Source: Prevotella sp. (GTDB lineage Bacteria > Bacteroidota > Bacteroidia > Bacteroidales > Bacteroidaceae). Taken from it: a DNA stretch of 53,009 bases. Positions within the stretch are counted from its first letter, which is position 1, and each line of letters starts with the position of its first letter. Positions 39,727-46,885 of the stretch are shown here, piece after piece. Both the position numbers and the translations under genes were made by a program. The DNA lies in NCBI GenBank assembly GCA_017623155.1, contig JAGAPR010000077.1, positions 1-53,009 of the forward strand, in the 5' to 3' direction. The notes under the pieces were generated by a model, which saw only the letters and a list, made by a program, of their open reading frames with translations, had not been told where the DNA came from and made no database searches.

Positions 39727-41159
39727 TTTACGGCAGCAACACAGCATTCAACGAAGGATCGTCCCTTGATCTGATTTCGGCGGCAGTACTGCCGGAAGTA
39801 GCCTTGCGAACGGTGTGCATCGTGACCAGCGAGAACGTCACGGAAATTCTGATGCAAACCAAAGCACCTGACCACGCGACAGGCCGCTGCTGGGTACAGA
39901 TCGAGCAGTACGGCGAGCGCAACACCATTTCCAATGGCGGCGGATTGATGTTCAAGCTGGGACAGGCTTGGCGATCCAATGGAACCGATTGGGTGCCGGT
40001 CAGCGCCTATTACTCGCTTTGGAGCGAATGGGTGCAATTCTCCTGGGAATTTATCGAAGTGGGTTATGAATGGAATTACGCCCAGGCAAGTCCGCTCCTG
40101 ACGCGCACGGGCGCGGCGGTTGGCCTTGAGGCCAGCGCTGGTGTCGGTGTTCTGGCTGGTTCCAGCGGTTTTGACAAGCTGCCGATCTATCGGGACATCG
40201 TTCGCGTGAATCTGGCCGACGATGGCACGATCAACGCCATCGAGGGCGATGAGAAGTTTAAGACGGACGGCAGCAACGGCCAGGTGATGACGCGGATTCC
40301 CGCATTCTATTACAAGGTCGTGAACAATTCCGACGCAAGCAAGCTCGCTGTGAGCGTTTGCAACAACAAGCATGAGGGCTACGAGCTGCATCCTGCATTC
40401 AAGCACAACAACGCCGAGCAACAGTACATCTACGTCGGCAGCTACAAGACCGGCGCGGGCTACACCAGTAAGGCGGGAATTGCGCCGCTGACCAATCAGA
40501 CGCGCGGCGCTACGCGCAGCGGCATCGCAGGAACGCGCGGCGGAGGCTGGTCGATGGTTGACCTCGCCACCCGTCAGGCTATTTCCCTGCTCATGTACAT
40601 CGAGTTCGGCACGCTCGATCTTCAGACGGCGATTGCTCCGGGCGTATCTAATTCCAACAACACCGCTGCCGTCAATACGGGCGGCACGGATGATATTGCC
40701 GGTCATACCGGCAGATGTAGCGGAACCGCCGATAAGGTCAATTTCCGCTGGCGCTACATCGAAGATTGGTGGGGCAATGTCTGGGAGTGGATTGACGGTC
40801 TGAATATCAACGGCGGCGCGTTCTACTACTGCTTGAACCAGGCACAGTTCGCCGATGACACGGCCAGCAACTATACGAAGCTGTCCTACTCTGTCGGCAC
40901 GGGCCTTTCCACTTCCTACGGCACGCGCCTCGGCTACGATCCTGCGGCTCCTTGGTCGCTTCTTCCCAGTGCACACAGCGGCGGCAGCAGCGGAAGCTAT
41001 CTCTGCGACGCTTGCTGGTCGGGTACTGGCTGGCGTGTCGCTAATGCCGGGGGCTACTGGGACAACGCCCTCGCTTGCGGCCCGGCGGCGTGGAATTGGG
41101 ACGATGCCTCGTCGAATGCCAGCGCCGCCCACGGCTCGCGCCTTCTTTTCATCCCCTAA
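39723..41159 (+). CDS. DGR-diversified receptor-binding protein (C-type-lectin-like)
   Basis: 478 aa, ATGA overlap with the upstream fibre gene. The C-terminal ~220 residues resemble the formylglycine-generating-enzyme/C-type-lectin-like fold used by DGR target proteins: IPAFYYKV, FRWRYIEDWWGNVWEWIDGLNI, then GWRVANAGGYW... HGSRLLF. The last ~40 residues, the ligand-facing surface, are encoded by the variable repeat (41027-41141). It presumably forms the tail tip that contacts the host surface. Variant positions (Tyr, Asp, Ala, Ser) correspond to Asn/Asp codons in the template. Confidence 0.88.
   Translation: MIYGSNTAFNEGSSLDLISAAVLPEVALRTVCIVTSENVTEILMQTKAPDHATGRCWVQIEQYGERNTISNGGGLMFKLGQAWRSNGTDWVPVSAYYSLWSEWVQFSWEFIEVGYEWNYAQASPLLTRTGAAVGLEASAGVGVLAGSSGFDKLPIYRDIVRVNLADDGTINAIEGDEKFKTDGSNGQVMTRIPAFYYKVVNNSDASKLAVSVCNNKHEGYELHPAFKHNNAEQQYIYVGSYKTGAGYTSKAGIAPLTNQTRGATRSGIAGTRGGGWSMVDLATRQAISLLMYIEFGTLDLQTAIAPGVSNSNNTAAVNTGGTDDIAGHTGRCSGTADKVNFRWRYIEDWWGNVWEWIDGLNINGGAFYYCLNQAQFADDTASNYTKLSYSVGTGLSTSYGTRLGYDPAAPWSLLPSAHSGGSSGSYLCDACWSGTGWRVANAGGYWDNALACGPAAWNWDDASSNASAAHGSRLLFIP
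41027..41141 (+). repeat. DGR variable repeat (VR)
   Basis: 115 bp aligned without gaps to the template repeat at 41294-41408. Nine differences, each at a template adenine: A to G at five sites, A to C at three, A to T at one; none among the 92 non-adenine sites. The 3' end (CACGGCTCGCGC) is GC-rich and identical in both, as expected for the initiation-of-mutagenic-homing region. Confidence 0.95.
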
Positions 41160-41193
41160 GGGGGATGCAAGGGGGAGCGCACTCCCCCTTGCA
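41150..41193 (+). other. Hairpins just downstream of VR (DGR homing signal candidate and terminator)
   Basis: Hairpin 1: CATCCCC-TAAG-GGGGATG (41150-41167), 7 bp and a 4-nt loop that contains the target gene's stop codon, 8 nt past the VR. Hairpin 2: TGCAAGGGGGAG-CGCA-CTCCCCCTTGCA (41166-41193), 12 bp. They share TG, so only one fully forms at a time. In the Bordetella phage DGR a short stem with a 4-nt loop a few bases past the VR is needed for efficient homing; hairpin 1 matches that in place and size. Hairpin 2 could be a terminator, but has no good U-tract. Confidence 0.7.
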
Positions 41194-41249
41194 CGCTTCT
41201 TAACGGCGTAATTCAGGAGGCGGAAACCCTTTTACGAAACGCAACGCGC

Positions 41250-41268
41250 ACGCGCGCCTCACGCGCGT
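41250..41268 (+). other. GC hairpin preceding the template repeat
   Basis: ACGCGCG (41250-41256) pairs with CGCGCGT (41262-41268), loop CCTCA, with a further GCGC/GCGC pairing outside. It lies 25 nt upstream of the template repeat and may help fold or delimit the DGR template RNA. Confidence 0.45.
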
Positions 41269-41293
41269 AGCGCATAACGGGATGGCCGCGCTG

Positions 41294-41408
41294 TGGCTGG
41301 CGTGTCGCTAATGCCGGGGGCAACTGGAACAACGCCCTCGATTGCGGCCCGGCGGCGTGGAATTGGAACAATGACTCGTCGAATGCCAACGCCAACCACG
41401 GCTCGCGC
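41294..41408 (+). repeat. DGR template repeat (TR)
   Basis: 115 bp, 23 of them adenines, arranged mainly as AAC/AAT codons in the target frame, the typical TR design. It lies between the target gene and the reverse transcriptase and is presumably transcribed as the non-coding template RNA. No ORF of note covers it; 41409-41538 before the RT start holds no gene. Confidence 0.95.
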
Positions 41409-41538
41409 ACTCTTGTGAAAACTGAATACATGGCGCGGTCATCCCACGGCCATCAAAGGCCGAGAAATTGATCCCAGGGACGCAGGCTGGTAGCCAAAAA
41501 GCGAACGCTTGCGAGGGTCACAAGAAGGGTTGCTGGAT

Positions 41539-42684
41539 ATGAAAAGAATCGGCAATGTATATCCCACGATGCAAAGTGTGTCGAACTGTGAAAGGGCGAT
41601 CCACAAAGCATCGGAACACAAAAGAAGCAGGATTGAAGTCAAAGAAGTCCTGGACGATTTGACACAGCGCGCAAAGGCGCTCCCTGCACTCATCGACAAC
41701 TACGTTCCATCGCCATACCGCAAGATCACCAGAGCGGATGGCCTGAAACGCAAGCAGCGGCACATCCTTGTGCCGAAATTTTGGCCGGATCAGTGCGTAC
41801 AGCATGCGGTCATCGATCCTCTGGTGCCTCATCTGATCAAACGGATGTACTATTGGAGCTGCGGAAGCATCAAAGGTCGCGGCGTAAAGCATGCACAGCG
41901 TGGGATTGAACGCGCTACCATGCGTGATCCGAAGCATGCAAAGTATTGCCTGCAAATGGACATCAAGCATTGCTATGAGAACATACGCAACGAGCCTTTG
42001 ATAGCCATATTGCACCAATTCATCAAGGATAAGCGCGCCTTGGCTGTTCTGGAACGAATCGTAAAGTCGAACGAAACACTTCCTATCGGCAATTATTCAA
42101 GTCCCTGGTTCTGCAACCTCTACCTTACACCGCTTGACCGCTTCATCACGGAGCAGATCAAGCCTGCGCATTATGTGCGCTACGCGGATGATTTCGTTCT
42201 GTTGGACAGCAACAAGCGGAAATTGACCAAAGCCGAAAAACTGATCCGGGAGTTTACAGAAAAGCATCTGTTCCTTTCGCTGCATGACAACGCCTGCGTT
42301 TTCAAGGTGCGACGCGCTGGAGAGAACCCCAAAAGCAATAACCGCCCCGTGGACTTCGTAGGCATGCGCTTTTGCATCGGATATACGGTGCTTCGCAAGC
42401 AAAACGCGCTGGCGCTCATGCGCCAAAGCAGAAAAATTCAAAAGGCCCTCATCGAAGGGAAACCCATCAACTACAAGACTGCCAGCGGCTTTATCTCTCG
42501 TTCCGCGCAGCTCAAGCATTGCAGATCGCATGGCCTGCGTGTGAAATACGTCGATCCCATTGACATCAAAATTCTCAAAGGAGTGATTAAGGGTGAAAGT
42601 AAACGCCAACAGCGCGCCCGTTCTGTCGTATGCCGTGCAGAGGCATCCCCAGCAGCCGGACAAAGCCATTGTAACCCTGCGTGA
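41539..42684 (+). CDS. DGR reverse transcriptase
   Basis: 381 aa from ATG 41539 (AGAAGGG 9 nt upstream; an upstream TTG lacks a site). RT motifs: QMDIKHCYENI with catalytic D141, LPIGNYSSPWFCNLYLTPLDR (183-201), and YVRYADD with D217/D218. GMRFCIGYT corresponds to a later palm/thumb motif. The block normally read as I/LGxxxSQ in DGR RTs is IGNYSSPW here, with Ser in place of Gln, a residue linked to low-fidelity adenine copying. It copies the TR RNA with random bases at adenines. The C-terminal 30 codons overlap the next gene. Confidence 0.92.
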   Translation: MKRIGNVYPTMQSVSNCERAIHKASEHKRSRIEVKEVLDDLTQRAKALPALIDNYVPSPYRKITRADGLKRKQRHILVPKFWPDQCVQHAVIDPLVPHLIKRMYYWSCGSIKGRGVKHAQRGIERATMRDPKHAKYCLQMDIKHCYENIRNEPLIAILHQFIKDKRALAVLERIVKSNETLPIGNYSSPWFCNLYLTPLDRFITEQIKPAHYVRYADDFVLLDSNKRKLTKAEKLIREFTEKHLFLSLHDNACVFKVRRAGENPKSNNRPVDFVGMRFCIGYTVLRKQNALALMRQSRKIQKALIEGKPINYKTASGFISRSAQLKHCRSHGLRVKYVDPIDIKILKGVIKGESKRQQRARSVVCRAEASPAAGQSHCNPA

Positions 42685-42907
42685 GAACGTGGTTACGGTG
42701 GATGAAAACACCGTAACATATGATGAGTACATCGTTATCGTGCCGTGGTACGACAACCTGACGATGGATGTTGCGAAGAACGTCGATCAATGGTTGGCGT
42801 CTGCCCGCAGCATGGAACCTTCTGCCGCCACGTTGGCTGTTGCTGCCGAAGAACTGGCCGACATGCAGAATGCCCTTGATATTTTGGAGGAATACGCAGA
42901 TGAGTGA
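42593..42907 (+). CDS. Hypothetical tail-module protein, 104 aa
   Basis: GTG start with AAAGGAG upstream, lying 92 bp inside the RT gene in another frame. NVVTVDENTVTYDEYIVIVPWYDNLTMDVAKNVDQWLASAR and a C-terminal acidic helix (LADMQNALDILEEYADE). Acidic overall, so unlike the basic four-helix Avd accessory of many DGRs. Similar small proteins occur downstream of tail fibres in Bacillota phages. Unknown function. Confidence 0.6.
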   Translation: MKVNANSAPVLSYAVQRHPQQPDKAIVTLRENVVTVDENTVTYDEYIVIVPWYDNLTMDVAKNVDQWLASARSMEPSAATLAVAAEELADMQNALDILEEYADE

Positions 42908-43343
42908 GAACATTGAGGGAAAGTACAGCAGGATAGCACAGCGCGTCGTAAGCGCTATGGAGGTTGCTGGCGTGCTTATTACGGACGATGATCAGCGCCT
43001 GCAGGCTTCAGGAATCTACAAGAACTGGAAAGCCGGTTCCTATGCCGTGGGCGATGTGCGAAATGCCAACGGCCAGACGTGGGAGTGCCACCAGGCTCAC
43101 GACAACGCTGTTTATCCCGACATCACGCCCGGAAGCAGCGCATGGCCCACCTTCTGGCGTCCGCTGCACGGCAAATCCGCTCAGACCGCCCGCCCGTGGG
43201 TAAAGCCTGAAAACGGCACCACCGATACCTACAAGGCCGGTGAATGCATGATCTGGACGGATGGCCGCATCTTGCGCGCCAAACGCGAAACCAACTTCTC
43301 CCCGGACGAATACGCCCAGGATTGGGAGGAAGTCACCGAATGA
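42900..43343 (+). CDS. Carbohydrate-binding-module-like tail protein
   Basis: 147 aa; start overlaps the previous stop by 8 bp. IYKNWKAGSYAVGDVRNANGQTWECHQAHDN... WPTFWRPL has the pattern of CBM5/12-type (chitin-binding type 3-like) modules: W..G..Y..GD.V...G..W.C...H. A second, weaker copy follows (YKAGECMIWTDGRILRAKRET... YAQDWEEV). Probably a surface-glycan-binding component or fibre accessory. Confidence 0.7.
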   Translation: MSENIEGKYSRIAQRVVSAMEVAGVLITDDDQRLQASGIYKNWKAGSYAVGDVRNANGQTWECHQAHDNAVYPDITPGSSAWPTFWRPLHGKSAQTARPWVKPENGTTDTYKAGECMIWTDGRILRAKRETNFSPDEYAQDWEEVTE

Positions 43344-43507
43344 GTAACCTTGAAATCATCGACCGTATGAGCAAAATGCTTGAACAAGCCTCCTGCATCA
43401 TTCGTGAGCAGGAGGCTTTGTTATTGCAGCATGGCATTCACACGGATACCGGCAATCTGGAAGCACAGCGCACGGCGCTGTTGGAGGACATCGAAAACAC
43501 CATTTGA
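43340..43507 (+). CDS. Hypothetical small helical protein, 55 aa
   Basis: ATG overlapping the preceding TGA, GGGAGGA upstream. Almost entirely helical (EIIDRMSKMLEQASCIIREQEALLLQH, NLEAQRTALLEDIENTI). XkdX-sized proteins of this kind often lie between fibre and lysis genes. Unknown function. Confidence 0.6.
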   Translation: MSNLEIIDRMSKMLEQASCIIREQEALLLQHGIHTDTGNLEAQRTALLEDIENTI

Positions 43508-43522
43508 TAGGAGGGGTTCACA

Positions 43523-44341
43523 TTGAGCATGGTTGAAAACGAAGTGGTTGCCCGTGCAGGCGAAGCGCTGCTTTCGCGGATTGAAAGTGGTGGATTGCAC
43601 ATTCCCTATAAGACGGGCGGAACCACCCTTGAGGGTGGCATGGACTGCCATACGCTGGCGGAATATCTGTTGATGCTTGCGGGCGTACCTTCCTCCGACT
43701 GTGACCTGAGTGGCAGCAACGCCCACTGGCGCGCTTGCTCATGGCGCGGCACGCCGGAAGAATGCGCGGAGCAGTTTGGCGAAGTGCCGGTAGGCGCTGC
43801 GGTGTTCATCGTTAAGGAAGTTAGCGAGAGCACCCCGGAAAAATACCGTTACGACGGCCTGAAGGACGCCGAACACATGGGCGTGGTGCTCGACGGATGC
43901 GCGATCCACGCGAGCAGCACCCGCGAGTGCGTAGCGCGGAGCAAATTCGAGGGCGAAACCATTCCCAACGGCGGTTGGAACATGATCGGGCTGTTCCCCT
44001 GGGTGGAATACGGCCTTGACGTGGAGGGTGACGCGGGCGATCTGGAAGTAATTGAGGATGACGGCATCCCGATCTACGACACGCTGGAAGCGGCCGAAGC
44101 TGCCGTTCCCGTCCAGGTATCCCCTTATACCAAGTATGTGCGCATCATTTCTCCCGATGAAAACCCCGTGAAGATTCGTGAGCAGCCGAAACGCAACGCT
44201 GTCTACAAGTACAGCGCCCCGCACGGCGAGCTGTGCTTGTATCAGGGCGAAAAGAACGGTTTCTACAAAATTCGCTATAACGGCAAGAGCCGCTATGTGA
44301 TGCAGGAATACGGCCAGATTATCAAGGTCAAAAAGGGGTGA
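43523..44341 (+). CDS. Endolysin: NlpC/P60-like hydrolase with SH3 domain
   Basis: 272 aa. TTG at 43523 is favoured by AGGAGGGG 7 nt upstream; ATG 43529 is alternative. The N-terminal domain has a candidate catalytic Cys42 (GGMDCHTLAEYLL) and His118/His129 (EHMGVVLDGCAIHASST) in the order of NlpC/P60-type cysteine peptidases, with GAAVFIV between. Residues about 195-272 (YVRIISPDENPVKIREQPKRNAVYKYSAPHGELCLYQGEKNGFYKIRYNGKSRYVMQEY) are a bacterial SH3 domain that binds the wall. It degrades peptidoglycan at lysis. Confidence 0.85.
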   Translation: MSMVENEVVARAGEALLSRIESGGLHIPYKTGGTTLEGGMDCHTLAEYLLMLAGVPSSDCDLSGSNAHWRACSWRGTPEECAEQFGEVPVGAAVFIVKEVSESTPEKYRYDGLKDAEHMGVVLDGCAIHASSTRECVARSKFEGETIPNGGWNMIGLFPWVEYGLDVEGDAGDLEVIEDDGIPIYDTLEAAEAAVPVQVSPYTKYVRIISPDENPVKIREQPKRNAVYKYSAPHGELCLYQGEKNGFYKIRYNGKSRYVMQEYGQIIKVKKG

Positions 44342-44345
44342 TCGC

Positions 44346-44495
44346 ATGAAATGGCTTTGCTGGCTGTTTGACATCACCATCGGCAACCTGTTTGGCCGCT
44401 GGATGTGCTCCTGTGGCTACGAAGGACGCCGTTTCTTTGGCATCAGGAACTGCCCCAAATGCCACGGGAACGGCGAATGCACCTGGAATGGTTGA
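44346..44495 (+). CDS. Small zinc-ribbon protein, 49 aa
   Basis: ATG 5 nt after the endolysin stop, with AAGGGGTG upstream. WMCSCGYEGRRFF... RNCPKCHGNGECTWNG forms two Cys pairs, a zinc-ribbon or DnaJ-like knuckle. The first 18 residues are hydrophobic (WLCWLFDITIGNLFG), perhaps membrane-associated. Likely in the lysis operon. Confidence 0.55.
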   Translation: MKWLCWLFDITIGNLFGRWMCSCGYEGRRFFGIRNCPKCHGNGECTWNG

Positions 44496-44507
44496 GGAGG
44501 GGCGGGT

Positions 44508-44798
44508 GTGCAGCAAGTGTGTATCAACTGCATCATCAAAGGAGAACAGCCCCATTGTCATTCCTGCATGGTACGCGGTCGCGTAGTCGGTTGGGACTTA
44601 CTGCCGGAATGCTGCAAAGGCTGCGACTACATCGATTCTGAGGGCCATTGTGCCGCCTTTGGAAGCACCGAAGGCGTCAAGGATGACCGTTGTGGCCTGC
44701 GCTCATCCCCTCTCGGCATCAAGGATTACTCCAAGCTACGCGAGGAGCGTCAAAATGATACGCAGGAAGGGGGTGTTACCAATGGAACAGATCAATGA
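44508..44798 (+). CDS. Cys-rich hypothetical protein, 96 aa
   Basis: GTG after GAGGAGGGG. Ten Cys, mostly in the first 60 residues (CINCIIKG...CHSC, CCKGCDYIDSEGHCAAFG), suggesting two zinc sites; the tail is polar. The C-terminus overlaps the next gene by 17 bp. Unknown function. Confidence 0.55.
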   Translation: MQQVCINCIIKGEQPHCHSCMVRGRVVGWDLLPECCKGCDYIDSEGHCAAFGSTEGVKDDRCGLRSSPLGIKDYSKLREERQNDTQEGGVTNGTDQ

Positions 44799-45192
44799 AT
44801 TTGGCAAGGTTGCCGGGTCGCTTTCGGCGATTCTCGGCCTGCTTGCGCTGCTCCTGTTCAACCCCATCAAGAACCACGTTAAGAAAAAACGTGAGGAGCG
44901 TCGCAAGGCGCAAGAGGAAGATGCCGCATTTCGCAAAGAGATGCGGGAAGCCCTGGGCAAAATCAACGAAACACTGTCTCTTTTGACGGATGACATCGGC
45001 GATCTCCAATACGAGCGACTTTCCCAAGCCCACGAATACTACACCGATCAAGGCTGGTGTCCTGGATCGAAAAAGGAAATGCTTTGCCAAATGCACAAAA
45101 GCTACCGAGCCAAGAATCGCAATCACCTGTCCGAACACTACGAGGAAGAAATCATGCGGCTTGACAGTAAACCGCACACACAACAGAGTTGA
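44782..45192 (+). CDS. Membrane-anchored helical protein, holin-like accessory
   Basis: 136 aa from ATG 44782 (GGAAGGGGGTG upstream). One N-terminal membrane segment (about 12-30, GSLSAILGLLALLLFNPI), then a strongly basic stretch (KKKREERRKAQEE) and coiled-coil helices. Topology N-out/C-in or a hook type is suggested. It lies between the endolysin and a multi-TM holin candidate, so it is probably a lysis accessory, but it is not a member of a holin family I recognise. Confidence 0.55.
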   Translation: MEQINEFGKVAGSLSAILGLLALLLFNPIKNHVKKKREERRKAQEEDAAFRKEMREALGKINETLSLLTDDIGDLQYERLSQAHEYYTDQGWCPGSKKEMLCQMHKSYRAKNRNHLSEHYEEEIMRLDSKPHTQQS

Positions 45193-45214
45193 AAACGCAC
45201 ACGTTTGCGTTTTT
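45192..45214. terminator. Terminator, third copy of the 24-bp palindromic element
   Basis: AAAACGCA/TGCGTTTT around loop CACGTT, followed by T. The sequence equals 30174-30197 minus one A and starts on the last base of the previous stop codon. Located between two lysis genes. Confidence 0.8.
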
Positions 45215-45246
45215 GACAATATATCAAACACAAAGGAGGAACCCTT

Positions 45247-45828
45247 ATGGAACTGTTGAGCATCCTGCTCGTTGCCCTGATGATCGAGGCGGTTGTGGAA
45301 ACCGTCAAACCCCTCTGGAAAGCGGATGGCAAGCATCTTACCGCTGCCGAGATCGTATCTATCCTGATCGGTATGCTGGTGGCCGTCACCTGCAAGATCA
45401 ACATGCTCGCTCCCTTTGTGGCGCTGGATGCGCCCGTGTGGGTGGAGTACATCTTCTATGCACTGACGGGTATTGCGCTGGGCCGTGGCCCGTCGTTCGT
45501 ACATGATCTGTGGACGAAGATCAACGAATGGAGCAACGGCAATTTCGTTACCGAGACTGTACAGACTGGCACCGCATATCTGGATGACGAGGATTTGAAC
45601 ATCGAAAATTGGAGCCTCCCCATGCTGCGCTCCTTCTGCGCCTCGAATGGCGTCCCCTGCGCCGGTTGCACCACCAGACAGGATTACATGGATGCAATCG
45701 AGAATTGGGGCGTTACCGTTCCTGCGGCGGAGGAAGGCTTGAAAGACCCCGAAACGCCGAAGTACACCGATCCCGATGCGTACCTGATGCGTGAGACTGG
45801 CAATCCGCCCACGGATGGCGCGGAATAA
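45247..45828 (+). CDS. Holin-like membrane protein with C-terminal HeH/LEM-like region
   Basis: 193 aa; AAAGGAGG site. Three hydrophobic segments lie within the first 90 residues (ELLSILLVALMIEAVVETV; AAEIVSILIGMLVAVTC; VEYIFYALTGIALG), typical of phage holins. The C-terminal soluble part has LNIENWSLPMLRSFCASNGVPCAGCTTRQDYMDAI, resembling HeH/LEM or SAP-like helix-extended-helix motifs. It would form membrane lesions for endolysin release. The C-terminal domain is unusual for a holin. Confidence 0.7.
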   Translation: MELLSILLVALMIEAVVETVKPLWKADGKHLTAAEIVSILIGMLVAVTCKINMLAPFVALDAPVWVEYIFYALTGIALGRGPSFVHDLWTKINEWSNGNFVTETVQTGTAYLDDEDLNIENWSLPMLRSFCASNGVPCAGCTTRQDYMDAIENWGVTVPAAEEGLKDPETPKYTDPDAYLMRETGNPPTDGAE

Positions 45829-45848
45829 TCCGCGCCCATGTATTTCTT

Positions 45849-45884
45849 CCCGGAGGATCACCCTCCGGGGAATTTTCTTTTTTA
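45849..45884 (+). terminator. Terminator after the holin-like gene
   Basis: CCCGGAGG/CCTCCGGG, loop ATCAC, followed by GGAATTTTCTTTTTT. Strong stem and U-rich tail; likely ends the late operon. Confidence 0.88.
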
Positions 45885-45896
45885 GGGAGAACGACG

Positions 45897-46229
45897 ATGC
45901 AATCCAAAGAAAAAGAAGAATCCTACGCATTGTGCCTCGATTGGCATGAAAAACCGTTGCTGCGCGCGGCAATGGAATACTCCGCCAGGGTTGAACTGGA
46001 CATACTGGCAGAAGCGAATCAAAAGAAACCTCGAAATGTCGCAGGAATACGTGCTTGTGTTTCGACCTTACACGTCAAGGTGGGCATACTGAGGAAACTC
46101 TACGAGGTTTTTGAGGAGCCGGACGAAGATGGGTACAGGTTTCCGTTCGTCGATCCAATTCAAGAAAGACGCCTACGGCGACGGAAGGAAGAACACAAAG
46201 CAAAAACCAAACAATCCTATTCGGATTGA
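45897..46229 (+). CDS. Hypothetical basic protein, 110 aa
   Basis: ATG with TAGGGAG upstream, just past the late terminator. Helical, with a strongly basic tail (RRLRRRKEEHKAKTKQ). LLRAAMEYSARVELDILAEANQKKPRN may bind nucleic acid. No family recognised. It is the last rightward gene before the convergence with the leftward operon. Confidence 0.55.
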   Translation: MQSKEKEESYALCLDWHEKPLLRAAMEYSARVELDILAEANQKKPRNVAGIRACVSTLHVKVGILRKLYEVFEEPDEDGYRFPFVDPIQERRLRRRKEEHKAKTKQSYSD

Positions 46230-46295
46230 ACATTGACGGCGCGCCCTCGACCGCGCACGTGAAATTGAACACGTCTGAAACCGTTGATTTACAAG

Positions 46296-46328
46296 GACTG
46301 GCAGGGCTTATCCCTGTCGGTCTTTTTT
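46296..46328 (+). terminator. Strong rightward terminator
   Basis: An 11-bp stem: GACTGGCAGGG with CCCTGTCGGTC, loop CTTAT, followed by six T. Ends rightward transcription at the convergent junction. Confidence 0.88.
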
Positions 46329-46462
46329 ATTGCAATTTATAAACGTAGTTGCAATATTTGCATGCAATGTTGAAAATAACGCGCGCTTTTGTTTCAAAAA
46401 CGCACGTTATAGACGCTGCGTGTGTTCCTTAAGATCAAAAAGGGCCGTTTTTGATTGCAAAA
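46329..46462. other. Convergent intergenic region with palindromes
   Basis: No gene. Contains TTGCAAT twice about 20 bp apart, the perfect palindrome TTGCATGCAA, and a longer inverted pair AATAACG/CGTTAT enclosing AAAACGC-type sequence. These could be protein-binding sites; no further evidence. Confidence 0.35.
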
Positions 46463-46485
46463 CAAAAAAGCCCCCTTGCGGGGGC
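46463..46485 (-). terminator. Leftward operon terminator
   Basis: On the minus strand GCCCCC-GCAA-GGGGGC followed by TTTTTTG. Placed about 20 bp after the stop codon of the last leftward gene. Confidence 0.9.
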
Positions 46486-46504
46486 AAAATGATTTACGGG
46501 CGTA

Positions 46505-46885
46505 TTATGCAGGCATGGTATAACTATGATTCAGGCAGTTGACACGGATGTATTCCTGATAGAGCCATTCTGGGGAACGGTCGCGCGTGCCAGCCTTGGA
46601 CGCCTCAAGGTATTGCGACATGTTCAGCGATTCATAGTAGAGGCGGAAAAGCTGCGTGTCATAATCCTGCTGGAAGAACCACTCCCGGAAACGCTCTATT
46701 TCGCGTTTTGCGGCGTTTGCAATCGCCTCCCTTGCTTCGGCAGGCAAAGTCTTGTCATACAGCTTAACGCCGCCGAAATTAGCGATATGAGCAACATTTT
46801 TGTAGTCGTTGCCCTCTGTGCGGTTGCGATCACAAACCGTCAGTCCGTTGCCAAGACAACAGAACATCAAATCACACGTTTTCAT
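46505..46885 (-). CDS. Hypothetical protein, 126 aa
   Basis: Minus-strand ATG at 46885 with GAAGGAG upstream. The N-terminus CDLMFCCLGNGLTVCDRNRTEGNDYKNVAHI is a recurrent type in mobile elements of Clostridia but of unknown function. Cys5/9/10/18 could form a metal site. The rest is helical with Arg/Glu. It overlaps the upstream gene by 14 bp. Last gene of the leftward operon. Confidence 0.6.
   Translation of the reverse strand: MKTCDLMFCCLGNGLTVCDRNRTEGNDYKNVAHIANFGGVKLYDKTLPAEAREAIANAAKREIERFREWFFQQDYDTQLFRLYYESLNMSQYLEASKAGTRDRSPEWLYQEYIRVNCLNHSYTMPA

Noticed and set aside
41194-41293. Coding sequence upstream of the template repeat
   Set aside because: An AGGAGG-like run is present but the only ATG nearby opens a 9-codon frame; the segment is better explained as DGR template-RNA leader.
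46230-46504. attP site
   Set aside because: The gap has terminators and palindromes but no integrase gene beside it and no visible tRNA-end identity.
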